Part shown: positions 1-11,990 of the stretch, in pieces
How the letters are laid out: each line of letters opens with the position of its first letter
Position numbering within the stretch: position 1 is the first letter of the stretch
Assembly: GCA_004794785.1 (NCBI GenBank)
Contig: SJOL01009565.1
Span: 204,988 to 268,987 of the forward strand
Reading direction: 5' to 3'
From: Opisthorchis felineus
Taxonomy: Eukaryota > Platyhelminthes > Trematoda > Opisthorchiida > Opisthorchiidae
DNA length: 64,000 nt
Program-made: the position numbers and the translations under genes
The notes under the pieces: model-generated
The model's input: the letters and a program-made list of their open reading frames with translations, nothing else
What the model was told of the DNA's origin: nothing
Database searches by the model: none

Positions 1-263
1 TGCGCCTGGTTGGAGACGCTGCAAGATATGGCTGCCAACCGATGTCAGTGGCGCTCTTGTCGTCAGTTTCTATCCCGATTGCTTGAATGAGTGTCTGGAG
101 GTGTAGACACCTCGGCATGATTGTAGTAAGCCAACACTAAGTCCCTCTTCCTTCCACCTTTATTCTTTCCTTCACAATAAGGCTTTCAAATAAGTCATGG
201 TTGTACGGCAGCGAAGCATCGTTGTTGAACACTGATGTCATGCTGTTGATGATGTTGATGATG
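1..263 (+). mobile_element. RTE-clade LINE, 3' end (C-terminus of ORF2 plus 3' tail)
   Basis: The first 90 bases read in frame 1 as the last 29 residues of an RTE LINE polyprotein, starting [20 protein letters not shown] and ending in TGA at 88-90. The same W-LE-L-DM-A-RSQWR pattern recurs in the LINE pieces near 5.5 kb and 53.2 kb of this window. The 3' UTR follows and ends in a short TGATGT/TGATGA microsatellite (about 234-263), as RTE elements usually do. The tail segment just before it is found again, inverted, at 5751-5810. The element continues upstream of the window, so its coding integrity cannot be judged. Confidence 0.75.
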
Positions 264-3200
264 AACCAGATTAACCGATAAGTTACTGCAAAGGTACAAT
301 ATCTGGCGGCTCTTGGATGCACGGGAAGGAATGGACAGACATCAAAGAACAAACGAATTCTTGTGCCGCGCAGATCATATTTTCCGTAAAGACGCGTTGA
401 TTAGTTTGGGCTTAGCTCAACAAGGTAACACGCACAGGCACGCTTAATCTTTGTCGAGTGTTTCATTTTGCACCCGACACTACTTATCTCCCCCACTTTA
501 GCAAAAATACTCTACTCTGAACATTTTGTTTCTCAATATTTGGCTACTGATCCTTTTCACCTTGTCACTGTATCGACAATGGGACGTCGGTTGAGATGGA
601 CCCTGGTAAGTTAATCGAAAATTTGTCCGTTCTCGGTGCACAGCTCGAGCTGGTCAACGAAAACCGCTGTTCCACGATGCACATACGTTCTGAGTATGCT
701 CCGGTGGTCCCATTAGAAAGACAGGCAACACTGGCAAACTTGAGTTACCTTTTTCTCGGAGTAACCTTATATCGCATGGGATGGTACGGGGCCTAGTTTA
801 CACAGGCATCAAGGATCAGCCGAAATTCGCTGTTAAGAGCCTGAACCTCCGCGGGCCAGTCTGTGTGAAACGGCGGACTATGTGCAAATTAGTCTGTCAA
901 GCCCGTAAGCTCGTCATCACAATATAATCTTCAGGTACTCGCATTTTAAATATTGGGCACAGACCAATCGTCTTTGATTATGGGGTCATTTGCTGTCCAC
1001 TATAAAATAGATCGTTAAACAGCAGATGTCAAAACGCTAAGCATTTTCAGAGGTGGAAAACTTTTACGTCAAGTAGGGTGCATTTTCCCAAGAGAGGCAA
1101 ATACTAAGAATTGTTTCATATCTTTTAACCAATTGGCCAGCAATTGCTGGCAGCTTCTTCAGTTGCGTTTTAATTAAAAGCGCTTCTCATGTGAAGTGTG
1201 CTATTTGGAGCGGTCTTAAAATATTCTAATCAGTGATGAATTTGACGTATAGTTTCGGCGGTTAGTCATGGCTTAAATCCCCGTGCTTGTGAAAGAGTAT
1301 GGCAGAATATCCTGCACCAATGATAAGATTTACTGCTTTCGATTTTCATAACCATATCTATGGACATCTGAACGTTGTTGCTGTCTGACAATGACATACA
1401 TCTTTCAAGGATGTGTCATCCGTTAGTCTGGAACTACTTTCACATTACTAAAAGTACTAAGTAGTAGTATGGGCTGTGCCAAACTTGTTTCTTGTTTTTG
1501 CTTTCAGAGGTACATTGCTCTTTTTAGCAGCTTAGTGGCGGTACATGAAATCATTATGGAAGCTCGCTAACTGCCGCCAAAACAGCTTGATCATGCGACG
1601 TTGTTGAAGGATGGTGGATGACCCATGTTCGTGCAGTTGTCTTGACATGAGTAGAATGAGACGACAAACCCAATGAAGTTATATTCAACCTAACTCTTTT
1701 ACTTTAGAGAGATTTGCCTATCCTGTTTACCCCACCACTTCATACCTACCTATTGCTGCCAAACTCATGCTTATTGCCTTGGTTGTTTGGTAAGATACAA
1801 CTGTCACTGGTTACTTCCTTCTGAACAAGGCTGAAACCTTTGTTAAATGATTGCGCAACCACCAAGTTGAACCGCATCCCACCGGGATCCTGTGCGGTGA
1901 ATCATGAGCGTGACGTTACCATTGTGACTGAGAGGCACGTGGCAGAATCGCGACAATTTGGAGCTACACGCTGACAGAAACAGGATATGCCATCCGTCCG
2001 CAGGAACTCACACGGCTTGGGTCCCCTTTCGCTTCGTTCTCCAGTTTAGAGGTGTGCGATCCCATCTCTGTGGATTTGCCTGGCGACTGCTGGAGCAGAA
2101 GGAATGGGAACAACTTGTGACATTTGATGAACACATGGCAATTCATTTTGAACCAGATCACAAAAGTTTCCATATCTCTTCCTTTGTCAGACAAATACTA
2201 TTTGAGGCCTGGTTGAATAATAACATAGTTTCGCATAATCCAATGATGTACTGCCGGCTCCCATGGAAACAAAAGTCCTGTATGCGTGTGAGCTGCAAGC
2301 AAGTTAAGCCGATTTTTGTCCACCATTCAAAGCCGTCAAAGATCAAAGATTGGCGCTTCGGAATATGTCCAGTAATATCCTACCATGTGCCAAGCCGGAT
2401 GTATGCCAGTTCAAGCATCGTCAGTGTTTGCAATAAAGGAAAACATTGGTGGACTTCGAGCGTTGTTAGATATAAACTTGAGATCAGATTAACAGATGAC
2501 TTTTAGATTCAGAGATCTATGGACGCAGACAGCGCACCAAACATTATTATATGACATTTAGCTGAATGACTGTTTTACCATCTAGTTCACCCTCACGATC
2601 CGTTTTGCCGAAACATTTTGATTACCATAAGTGAGTGTTTGTGGTTTGCGTGCGAAGTTCGGAAGTTATTTAGCCGGGAGTAAAACACGAGTTGCTAATT
2701 GTTCAAGATTAATCCTGGCTTTAGGACATTATGAATCAATGATGTCCCAGTCTCGAAGCTCATTTGACATGTATACCATGTGTACACAAATACAGTTTCA
2801 CTTTCATTTAAGGGTCATCCTAAACAGAAACAAGCCCTGTAAATGTAAAGCAATTAATATCTGAGATTGAAGACAGCAAAAGAAATGGTGATACCTCGTA
2901 GTCTGTCTTCTTACTGTTTAGAATTAGCAGATAAAGAGGACTCAGTGTGTTCGATTTAACTAAATTTGCGCAACTTGGTTTAGTTCATTGACTGCTGGTT
3001 TGTTTGTCACATTTGGTAATTGAATTGGGAAATTATCGTCATCACTGTGGTAGAGAGAAATCCTCCTTACGCTGACGACAACTGCTTCTCTCTGAATTCG
3101 GTCGTTTACGTGGTTGACCTAAAGATATCTAATACCTGTTTAGTGATTGGTCGTGCAGTCCCGTCACTGCCATGTCATCACTGTCAGACACACTAAATGA

Positions 3201-3589
3201 AGGTTCAATGTAGGTTAAAAGCACTTGTTGGTTAGTGTGTACTTAAATCTGATGGCAGGCGGGTTAAGGAACTTGACACTGTGTTGGGAAATCGTTTTGT
3301 GAATACACTGGGTGAAGGAGATGGGAGACGAAATGGGACAAGCACCGCGTACTCAACGAAAGGCATTTGAAGACCAATGACTTCTGGTTGCTAAGCTACC
3401 GGATACGTCTCTAATTTTGTCCGAATAGCTTTCTCAACTGCCAGGTCAATACTCAGACAGAGGAGTAGCCTGCCCACTTAGCGTTTCAATTGAAATTTCG
3501 GCACATAAGCAAAGCCAGTCTATACTGAATAACCACGTAGCACCATACAGCTGCTTCATCCCTACGGTAAATCATCAATAGTGCGCGTC
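264..3589. other. Intergenic, no recognisable gene
   Basis: No known domain is visible. The longest open frame, 1958-2506 on the + strand (182 codons), has a non-repetitive composition with scattered Cys and Trp but no family signature. There is no flanking exon or good splice context, so I treat it as a chance ORF. Confidence 0.5.
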
Positions 3590-3722
3590 TTAAGAATCGT
3601 CAGAGTGATTCGAACGGGCTACCTTCTGGGTAGTAAATAAACACTAAACTTTTCGGTGACGGGCGGCTGATCAGTAGTGTGATTAACTCGCACGTAGACA
3701 AAGTGTGGCACCAATCATCCTC
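3590..3722 (-). mobile_element. tRNA-derived SINE fragment (head region)
   Basis: Read on the - strand, this carries the conserved GATCAGCCGCCCGTC start of the family head, an A-box-like stretch, and a B-box-like GTTCGAATCA. The upstream piece (GTGCGAGTTAATCACACTAC on the - strand) is shared with the copies at 6.7, 20.9 and 63.1 kb. The 3' body is missing. Confidence 0.6.
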
Positions 3723-4269
3723 CAGTCACATTGTCACGTGTTGACTGGCTCAGCGTTTATCTGATATTCCCCACCAGGTTTACCCAGGATCCTTGGATAG
3801 CGCTGTCTCACGAAGATTTTCAGGTGATCGACACCAGAGCGATAGAATTGAAAGCTACTCAAGATTAATATTGCACTGGCCGACATACGTACGTTCGAAG
3901 GGTTACTTTCCGCCAGCCAGGGCTTCACTAAGCTCATAGAAGAACGTGCACCATCCACTGGCTTAATGTTATAGTCTCATTGTTTACTATTGCTCGATAT
4001 TATTAGCAGAGGTAACTGGAAGATAGCACGACTCTAGTGGCATTTTAGTATATTCGATTTGTCAGCTAGAACTCCCAGGGAGGAAGCGTCACGTATGTCG
4101 GAGAATGGAGTGAAGTTTACAGTAAGTCAAAGGGTAACAAGAGCACAACAGTGATATTCACTGTTGAATTTGTGGTTCAAAACTTTCTTCAGTGGAAGCG
4201 AATGGACAGCAGATGGTCACAGTCCTAAACTCTTAATAGCCAGGAGCCATAAGTATCGTGCCAGCAGGG

Positions 4270-5300
4270 CCAAGCACTTAAGCTACCTTAGAACAGCAGG
4301 ATAAGGGCAAGACCAAAGTTGTCATGCCTAAGAGAGATTATCTACAGGAGGCCAAACAACAACTACATGGTGGATTTTACGACAGAATGACATTGTGACC
4401 ATTATGTCTACATTGAATAAGAGTAATGTTGAAGTTGGTAGCTGCTTCCTGTTGGCTGTAGGCTATCCAGAGAAATGGAGATGACATCAATCGACTCAAA
4501 AAGTACAGCCCAACCATAAGCCTAAGGGGTACTAAAAGTACACAGGGCGGATAGGACCGATATTTGACAGAGTGGGTTCTCCAATCAATAAACTTGTCAG
4601 GTTCTTAGAAAATGTTCCAAAAACCACCTGCCGGCAAGTCGCATCTGAATAACGATATCCGTACAAAGTTTCCAGAAAAACGATGAGTTTTCCCGTGAAA
4701 TCAGATGACATCCTCATGAGTTACGATGTGAATTCATCAAACAGAAATATAACGAAATTGGACTTGACAAACATATCTAGGCAGTTGTTAATGACAGATA
4801 CAAGTCTCATGGCGGAAATAACTAGTAGGTGAAATGGCGGCTCACGAAAGTCTGTCAGTTTTCAACCCCGCGTTTTACGCCAAAGAGCAAGGCTTAGCAA
4901 CGGGGTTTTCAAAATTTCTGCCTAATATCTTCTAAGATGATGTAGAACGAAAAGCCCTGGACCGATTCCTGTAGAAACCAAAGATATTTCGGCATTATGC
5001 AGATGATACGTCCGTCGTGACTAAACGGAAAAAGTTCAGTGCATTTCACAATTACCACAATGACGAGAATATCCGCATCAAGTTCGGACATATTACCTTT
5101 CTTAGACTGCATGATGCATAAGACCGGTGTGAACCAAATCCACCGTGTACCAGAAGACAAATAACACTGATACAGTTGCGAAACATTCATCTACGGTATT
5201 TGCTAGTATTGCTCCGTAAATGTTTGACTAAGTTGTGGACCCCACAGACAGCAGAAGTTGAAACAACAGCCCGAATTCTTGAGTTTGGTGGTAGTGGATA
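4270..5300 (+). mobile_element. Penelope-like element, degenerate reverse transcriptase
   Basis: Translated across frames, this shows the order of blocks seen in Penelope-like reverse transcriptases. They are DKGKTKVVMPKRDYL (about 4301-4350), PIFDRVGSPINKLVRFLENV (about 4558-4617), DILMSYDVNSSNRNITKLDL (about 4707-4766), FYAKEQGLA then a DDVERKALDRF block, HYADDTSVVTKRKKF with the catalytic YADD at 4996-5007, and a FLDC block near 5100. Stops and frameshifts separate almost every block, so no protein is made. Penelope-like elements are known to carry hammerhead ribozymes in their terminal repeats, which is relevant to other repeats in this window. Neither terminal repeat nor a GIY-YIG domain is visible here. 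Confidence 0.7.
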
Positions 5301-5380
5301 TCCAGCTAGTTTGACTGAACTTTTATCAAAAAGTAGTGGTGTACGTAGCTAGACCAATTTCAGTCAAGTTAGCTATAAAC

Positions 5381-5640
5381 TATGTAGCAAGGACAAGTTG
5401 GTTCCAGCTGATACAGTTTCGGTCGCCCGAAAAAGGAAAAGCGTGGGAGATGTGGCCAAGCATTGAAGGCGATGACAGGACTAGCTAGTTAGGGAAACTG
5501 GCCGGCTGCGCTTTGAGGGCAATAGCTTTGATGCACCAGCGCCACTGACTACGATATTCAGCCATGTCTTCCAGTGCCTTTAATCGTGGGTGAGCTGAGT
5601 CCCAGGATCCTCATCCGGGAAGACTGCAGCTGTCAACCAG
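5381..5640 (-). mobile_element. RTE-clade LINE, 3' fragment
   Basis: On the - strand the sequence reads ALEDMAEYRSQWRWCIKAIA followed by LKAQPASFPN and a TAG stop at 5485-5487, the C-terminus of the RTE ORF2. The 3' UTR that follows (CCGAAACTGTATCAGCTGG, then AACCAACTTG on the - strand) matches the UTR of the copy at 53.3-53.45 kb. Coding sequence upstream of the ALEDM block is degraded. Confidence 0.7.
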
Positions 5641-5750
5641 ACTGAGTTTACTGATCAGTTGTTTAAGGATCAAAACCCCGGACACGGGTGATACGTCCTA
5701 TTTCGGCGGAAGACATCTTCCTTAACGTCATGCATAGCTATTATTGCCTC

Positions 5751-5810
5751 GTGATCATCATCATCATCGACAGCATGACATCAATGTTCAACACCGATGC
5801 TTCGCTGCTG
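5751..5810 (-). mobile_element. RTE LINE 3' tail remnant, inverted
   Basis: This contains the same tail segment as 209-263 but inverted, ending at its low-coordinate side in an ATC trinucleotide run (ATCATCATCATCATC). It is probably the trace of a second 5'-truncated RTE insertion next to the 5381-5640 fragment. Confidence 0.6.
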
Positions 5811-6699
5811 TAATTGCCTCGTGAACATGTAACTGAATGGGTTTAGATTGCAAAATACCTGATTCAACATGAATTTCACCGAAAATGTGAAACGATGGAG
5901 GTTCGAGTGAACGGCAGTTCTTAGTTCAGGGTTCCTTGAAAAAATATCAGCTGCTTCCGCTTGTGCCAATAAGATGTTAATAAAATGTTACTGGACATAA
6001 CTAGCTTTTTTATTGTACTCTTTGCCAGTGGAGCTACAACTGACGCGAAAAAGTGTCTGTTGAACGCTTATTCGTTATTTAACCACGGCGTATAGTTGTA
6101 CCGAACTGGTAATTAAAATTGGAGGAACTTGAGATAATGTACTGGAACGCCTTATTAAGTCTCGTATTTACAGATGTGAACACTCCAGGCTTCAAATAAC
6201 TACCAAGGCAAACGCAACATTTTCCGAAATTTGTATAGACAAGCTGTTATCCAGGTAGCTAAGAATGGAGGCCGAATTTCCATCTAAAGTAAACTACTAC
6301 AATTAAGTGTTTGGGTACACATCTATGGAACTCCTGAAAAAGATGCACTCTCATTGGTGAGCCACTTTGAGTCATTTTGAGTAGCCAGCACTTATTGAGA
6401 GGTTTCATTAAAATCCAGGGGCTTGAGACGCCCTTTATTTCTAGGAATTTTCTGTAAGGGCATTCATGGTACAGTAAAAAGAATGATTCCAATCTCCAAA
6501 ATTAAAACCCCAACTTAAACTGGTAACCGTGCATAAATGATCGTCTATAGGCGTGAGAACTTTCATGATTATGCTGGTGTGCGGCTGTCGACAATTAGCT
6601 CCTATGCTCGGTGAGGCTGTTTTGAAATGCATGAAGCTGGTGGTTAACACTACAGGAATAAACAACTGATGATCGAGGTGGGACGCAAATCTTTGCTTT
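5811..6699. other. Intergenic, nothing recognised
   Basis: Only short open frames without known motifs or splice context. Confidence 0.5.
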
Positions 6700-6935
6700 G
6701 CTGCAAATTGCTATATTCTGTCTAAGTGAGAGTTAATCACATTACTGATCAGCCGCTCGTGGTCAAACGGTTAAGTGTTCAAGCTACTGGCCAAGAGGTT
6801 GCCAGTTCCAGACCTCCTAAAGTTTCGTAATTTGCGCACTGCTGATGATTCCCAACAAAGATGAAATAGCTATACAGTTTTTGTTTTGCTTTTTCAACAC
6901 AGACTAGCTTCCGTTATGGCACGAAATCTCCATTA
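6700..6935 (+). mobile_element. tRNA-derived SINE
   Basis: The head from about 6748 (GATCAGCCGCTCGTGGTCAA) has a good polymerase III A box (TGGTCAAACGGTTAAG) and a B-box-like GCCAGTTCCAGACC about 33 bases further on. The tRNA-unrelated body begins GCGCACTGCTGATGATTCCC and continues to an AT-rich 3' end. Head and body recur in the same order at 20.8, 47.4 and 63 kb, which establishes a repeat family rather than a solitary pseudo-tRNA. Confidence 0.7.
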
Positions 6936-8968
6936 AAAATTCCCAAATATCCTCAGACGGTCAACAATCTGTAGAACACATCTCCCATCCGTCACAAAGG
7001 GCTATATTACTGGGCTATATTACAGAGACCACAGTTATTCAGCTTAGCGAAGGTGAAGGAATTTTCAAATGAGTCTGATGTGAACACAAAGCCTTCTGGT
7101 GATTTTGACCAGAATAACTACCCAGCAAGTACCTGGCGGATTTCGGAGTTTACATGTTGTTCTACTTATCACTAATCAGTAGAAAAGTCATACTTGAGTG
7201 GGTGCACACAGCAGAGTATAGCGCAGTCTAGTGTAACGCCATGACAAAACAAACAGATGAATAATATATTACAACTGTGATACATACGAATCTCGTACGA
7301 ACTGTATTTGAACTACTGATGATGGCTTATCAAGCAAATAACGTAAACTGTCTCAGCAAATTTGAAGAGGAAACCTCAGTAAAATCAGGGTAAAAATCGG
7401 AGCTCTTCAGAACGCGATTGGTTGAATGGTCTTTCGACCGTTAGACTGACAAGTCGGCGAAACTTCCGTTGCCCGGAAACGCCCATACCTTAGTGGAAAT
7501 ACTATTGATTAATTACTCCAGTTCTGCACTTCATGGACATTCAAACACTACGATCAAGATTCTGAATAGGAATTACTAAAAGCATAACAGACAGAACTTG
7601 ACTTACTCTTGCTCTGTAATTCACATTCTGCGTTGAACATCTGCTTATTAAACCTGAAGCACTTTGGTTAAAGTGCTTGTCAATCCATGAGGTCACGTGG
7701 TCATTTGCTGCTCAGAAGTACCTCCAGTCAACCATTTTGGTGTGCCACATCTGGTGTACCAAATTCCAATCTTTGCGCAAGTTGACGGTGCAGAAGAACA
7801 CCAAACTGTCCTTAAGGACACAGGTTTTCTTATTAGTAGGTTATAGAAAGCCTTTCTATCGGTCAGAAGTACCAATGTAGCCTAGATGCTGTGGGGACGA
7901 CGACAAGGCTGTTCAGAGCCCCATCGGATGCTTAGTTTGTTTTCAGTTCCATGTTGCATGCTGCGGGTTAAGTAGCCCGCAGAATGTAGTGAGCAAAGTG
8001 TGTTTGCAAGTGCTTATTCACCTATGGCGTTGAAAGGTTGAAAGTTGTTATATTCACCACCAATGACTAAGTTTATAACGCCTGTTTGTGTATAACCCTT
8101 CAATACGGTTTGGAAACCTGTCTTCGCAAAATCGACCGGACAAGCTTTTTAGCCTGCCTGCTGGCCGGATGAGCAGCTGGATCATACGTGATTCGCTTTT
8201 TGACAATTCACCTATCTTACGCACCCTAAAATATCAGTCATCCCCTAGAAGAAACCGCCACGAGAAAAAGGAATATTTGCTGATTGGAGTCATCCAGTGG
8301 ACTATTTTCTTTTATAAAGTCTCCCCTTGAGAAATGGATGCACAGAAAGTTGGTTAGGTCGTGTGTTTTCAGTAGCTGGTTTGTTGCCCCGACGAGTTAC
8401 TGATGCTCAATCGATGGCGTGTTGCTGGGTTATCGGATCATTTTACATCATAGCACCGGCATATATATGAGGGCTTCAAGTACCTGGCCTCCCTAGAACA
8501 GGTTGGGAAACCATCTTTTCATTTTTGGCCCTTGTGTACACGTTTTTCATAGTACCAGCCAAAATGACCTCATTGCAGATGTACGACGGGGATCGATTGT
8601 GGTAACCTTTGTTCGTTGTGGCACAAAAAGGGTGGGTCTGTCTGCGAAAATCCTTTTTAACACTTGCCTGTCTGGATCGCAGAATCATTCAAGCTTCACG
8701 GCACCACTGTCTTGAAAATCTTGGGAAGATTTTCATTCCTATAGAGGCGCTTATAGTCGCCCTCGTGACCATGGGCGTGTTGCTAGGCCGATGGTCAAGC
8801 TGCGCGTGCCCCCTTCAGTTTGTCGGCTTGTCCGGTAATCGGGTTACCTTAATCCTTTTGTCTGGAACAGAAGACAGCTTGTGTTGCTATGTTACAGTGG
8901 ACCAGACGGGGCACGTGACGAGTCGACCCCTACTTAGGAAATGTGACAGCAGTACAGTCGTGCTGCAT
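6936..8968. other. Intergenic, no recognisable gene
   Basis: An open frame at 8609-9091 (+, 160 codons) runs into the tandem repeats at 8969-9036. It shows one hydrophobic stretch near residues 45-60 and no domain I recognise, and I do not call it a gene. Confidence 0.45.
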
Positions 8969-9036
8969 GGCTGTCGTATCTGCAAGGCTGTCGTATCTGC
9001 AAGGCTGTCGTATCTGCAAGGCTGTCGTAGCTGCCT
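8969..9036. repeat. Tandem repeat, 17-bp unit, 4 copies
   Basis: Three exact copies of GGCTGTCGTATCTGCAA at 8969-9019 are followed by a fourth diverged copy to 9036. Confidence 0.9.
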
Positions 9037-9115
9037 GCCATGTTATTCGTGTAAACCGTACACAGCTTTCCGTGTGAAGATAAGCGGGTGACAAGCTCCA
9101 ACGATAAGCAGATGA

Positions 9116-9245
9116 GGGAAGTGTTGAGGAAAGTGTTGAGGGAAGTGTTCAGGGAAGTGTTGAGGGAAGTGTTGAGGGAAGTGTTGAGGGAAGTGTTGAG
9201 GGAAGTGTTGAGGGAAGTGTTGAGGGAAGGGAAGTGTTGAGGGAT
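9116..9245. repeat. Minisatellite, 12-bp unit GGGAAGTGTTGA, about 11 copies
   Basis: The unit repeats with few substitutions (one unit has GTTCA, one has GAGGAAA). A 5-bp insertion, GGGAA, near the end breaks the phase. Because 12 is a multiple of 3, the array is open on the - strand and would read as repeated S-L-N-T, part of a 128-codon frame at 8934-9320. I see no evidence that it is translated. Confidence 0.9.
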
Positions 9246-9573
9246 GTGAAAAGGCGGTTGGAGTGCCAGAAGTACACGTGACAGGAACATCACCTCAGAC
9301 GACTTCAGGATGCGCCACAACTTAAGAGAATAAGATCCTCGAAAATGATACTATAGTGACGTGGCACTTAGTTTCATGCTTTTGACACTATCTTTCAAAA
9401 TGGCAACTCAATGGATTTCATGCAAATGCCTAGTGATGTTGTGTTCTATCAGTACGCAATATATCGGAGGATTGTTCAGAAAACACCACTGAAATTCCTG
9501 TAGCACGTGCGCTTTGGCATCGATTCATTTGAAATAGGATGGATACGGAGAAAAAGCAACATTAAGTTGATGA

Positions 9574-9603
9574 CGAACGTGAAAGACGTGAAAGACGTGA
9601 AAG
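9574..9603. repeat. Short tandem repeat, 9-bp unit GTGAAAGAC
   Basis: Three near-exact units. Confidence 0.8.
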
Positions 9604-9762
9604 GGAGTGTTTGATCGACAGTTGTTTTACAGGACGCAGAACTAATCTATGCAATATGTGCTACACTGTTTGTTGAAACAATGCAGTCCCTTTTGTTGCG
9701 GTACTTGGTAGATGACGCCGAATGATTCAACCGGAATGATCAGCTGGTTTATACCTAATGCA

Positions 9763-10095
9763 CTACTCATAAGGTTGCTGAAAATACTTCGACAGCCCAC
9801 GACCGGTTTCGTCCTTCTTGGGGCTCACTAGGTAGGCGCATTTCCCGAGTTTCCGTCAAACTTATGTTTCACTTGAAACCAAATTGCACGAAATTAGCGA
9901 AATAGACTCATTTTCAAACAAATCTGGTTTTACGAGAGACTCATCTGGAACCCAGCTGAATGTCTCGTTTGTGATGTTTTCAGGCAACCGAATGTCCTGC
10001 ACCAGGTCGCCTCATATTTCAGTTGGTACGATATTTGAGATATCGCGAAACATATATATACGTAATACACGTAATGTATTCAAGTAGAACATAAG
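9763..10095 (-). mobile_element. Hammerhead-bearing dispersed repeat, copy A
   Basis: On the - strand the unit consists of a body followed by a hairpin. The body includes GCGATATCTCAAATATCGTA, GACCTGGTGCAGGACATTC, and CATTCAGCTGGGTTCCAGAT. The hammerhead-like core lies at 9795-9837: stem I GCCTAC/GTGGGC, core CTAGTGA (canonical CTGATGA), stem II GCCCCAAGAAGGAC, GAAA, CCGG, TC. The outer arms CATAAG and CTTATG close the hairpin. Two substitutions in the first core box should inactivate this copy. A short + strand piece of the arm sequence lies at 10078-10095. Confidence 0.7.
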
Positions 10096-11917
10096 TTTGC
10101 ACGCCTAATTATGGTGTGTAGTGTGAAGAGAGGGGTGTCCATTAGTGTTTGATAATTGCATGAACATGGATACAATATGACCTGATGTGACTCCAGGCCC
10201 CTGGCACACTTATCACCAAAAATACCTTTTACGTGGTCTAGCTTTTTTAAAGATCTATAGTGACATTATTGTAGTTTGAAAAAGTGCTGATTCACCTTCA
10301 AAAATCGGCAGTTTAATCGCCTTATAATCAGTCTTTCCCACAGACACCACATCATTGCTAATTCCTTGAATATTTAAATGCTGATCACCTACAGAAGATG
10401 ATTTTGTTTTTCCCAATTGTGTCTTGTCTCATTTTATCTGTCATAAACACACAGGTCGTTTGCAGTCTAAATTTTCATTATCAAAACAAAATTTGACAGC
10501 TCTGATTTTTGATCGACTGTAGAGAGTGAAAAGATGGCACCAGTCGGTGCGGATTAAATTTCCAGTTTGGTTGCAAGCAAACTTGGTAAATTTAGTCGTT
10601 TACATCTGATGTGGCGCGTCTGTTGGCTCGTCTGTTGAATGGTCAGTGATTATGCGGGGCAAGCTCCTCGAATATGTGGATTTGGGTCCTGTAGTTCTCC
10701 ACCTAATTGCAGGCCCAACTAGAAAGGACGGAAGAGGTTGAGGCAGGATACAATGTTACCCAAATTCAGCTCCGATTGTCGTATTGTTAAATGATACTGA
10801 GTGGACTATCCGAATTAATCAGTGTGATAACCCGGTCAACTAGAAACCGTTTATGCCGTGTCAGTTACGTCGAACGCGCTGATGACATAGCTAGACACCT
10901 GCGAAGTTCAGAGCAAAAAATCCGTTCCGGAGGTTTCCAACCCTTCTTTCGTCACGGACACACAAGTACCATGCTGACAGGCAGTCATATCCCAACCCTT
11001 TGACATTTATGCACTCAAGCATGCGGTGGGTGCAACAAGATAAGTCACATATTCGGTGGCGTAAGAACGTTTGTAATCACCTTTTTCAAGTGTCATTTGT
11101 GGGAACCACCTAAACGGATGGATATGACACATCACCGAGTGCAACCATCTTTCTTTTGAGTCCAACAGTTACAAACTGCACGTGGAGGAATTGCTATCAT
11201 GATCATGGGCACTCCTGAACAACGCTTCTGTGAATATATTAAATGCTTGTTGAATCACTTTCCGTTTGTATATCTGCTTTTGGCTTGGAGTGGTCAGGTA
11301 TATGCACCTTTGGAAACAAGTAATATCGTCCCGTGAACCCAGCTAAAATGCTAGCAAGTTGTCTGCATACATGACACTTTTGATCACTGACTATTTGTTC
11401 GGAAAGTCTTTCCTTGAAGTAGAGGCACGAAGGAGGGTGGAAGGTGCAATATCCTGATTGTGCATCTGTTGGTTATCCAGCTAGCAAAGCTGGCTAAACA
11501 CTGTTTCCAGGCCGCCATGGACGAAACTGCATATCAGCTCCCTTGGACTGCGTGCATGAAGTTACATCCCAGATGATGGTGGTGCTGTCTGATTTTTCTC
11601 CGCACATCATATCCAACCACAAATGACGAGTTTTTATAAATAATCCCACCAGGTATTTAAAAAGATCTATAGCCAAACATCAAGATAATATCGGGTGACT
11701 GGAAGGTTCGACTGGCATACATCTGGCCGCTTCTGTGGGGTCGACGCTATGAAAACGCCGACAATCACAGAATCTTCACACCTCGAAATCAGCTTATTGT
11801 TAACAGCACACCTTTTCGAAATTTGCAAAACACTTGCTGACTTGGCAGTCGAATGAAGGTCACGCATTTTCCCAGATAGATTAGACGTTGAGTTTCATCC
11901 ACCAGAGACTAGTTTCC
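10096..11917. other. Intergenic, nothing recognised
   Basis: AT-rich sequence with only short open frames and no motif I can assign. Confidence 0.5.
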
Positions 11918-11990
11918 ATAGGGGAACGCATTTTAGAATCTTATGGGGATTCAGATTATGCCCTTGCGCCAGCTTGGCTCAAACTTAACC
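11918..11990 (+). mobile_element. Possible PIF/Harbinger transposase remnant 1
   Basis: Translation gives GERILESYGDSDYALAPAWL. It resembles the GDSAYPL-PWL block around the second catalytic Asp of PIF/Harbinger (HARBI1-like) DDE transposases. The DNA is closely related to 13489-13548. The rest of the transposase is not recognisable. Confidence 0.35.

Noticed and set aside
1958..2506. 182-codon open frame on the + strand
   Set aside because: No recognisable domain, no supporting splice sites, overlapping frames on the other strand. Length is within chance expectation for a 64-kb window.
8934..9320. Repetitive S-L-N-T protein on the - strand
   Set aside because: The frame is open only because the minisatellite unit is 12 bp. 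Codons outside the array show no coding features.
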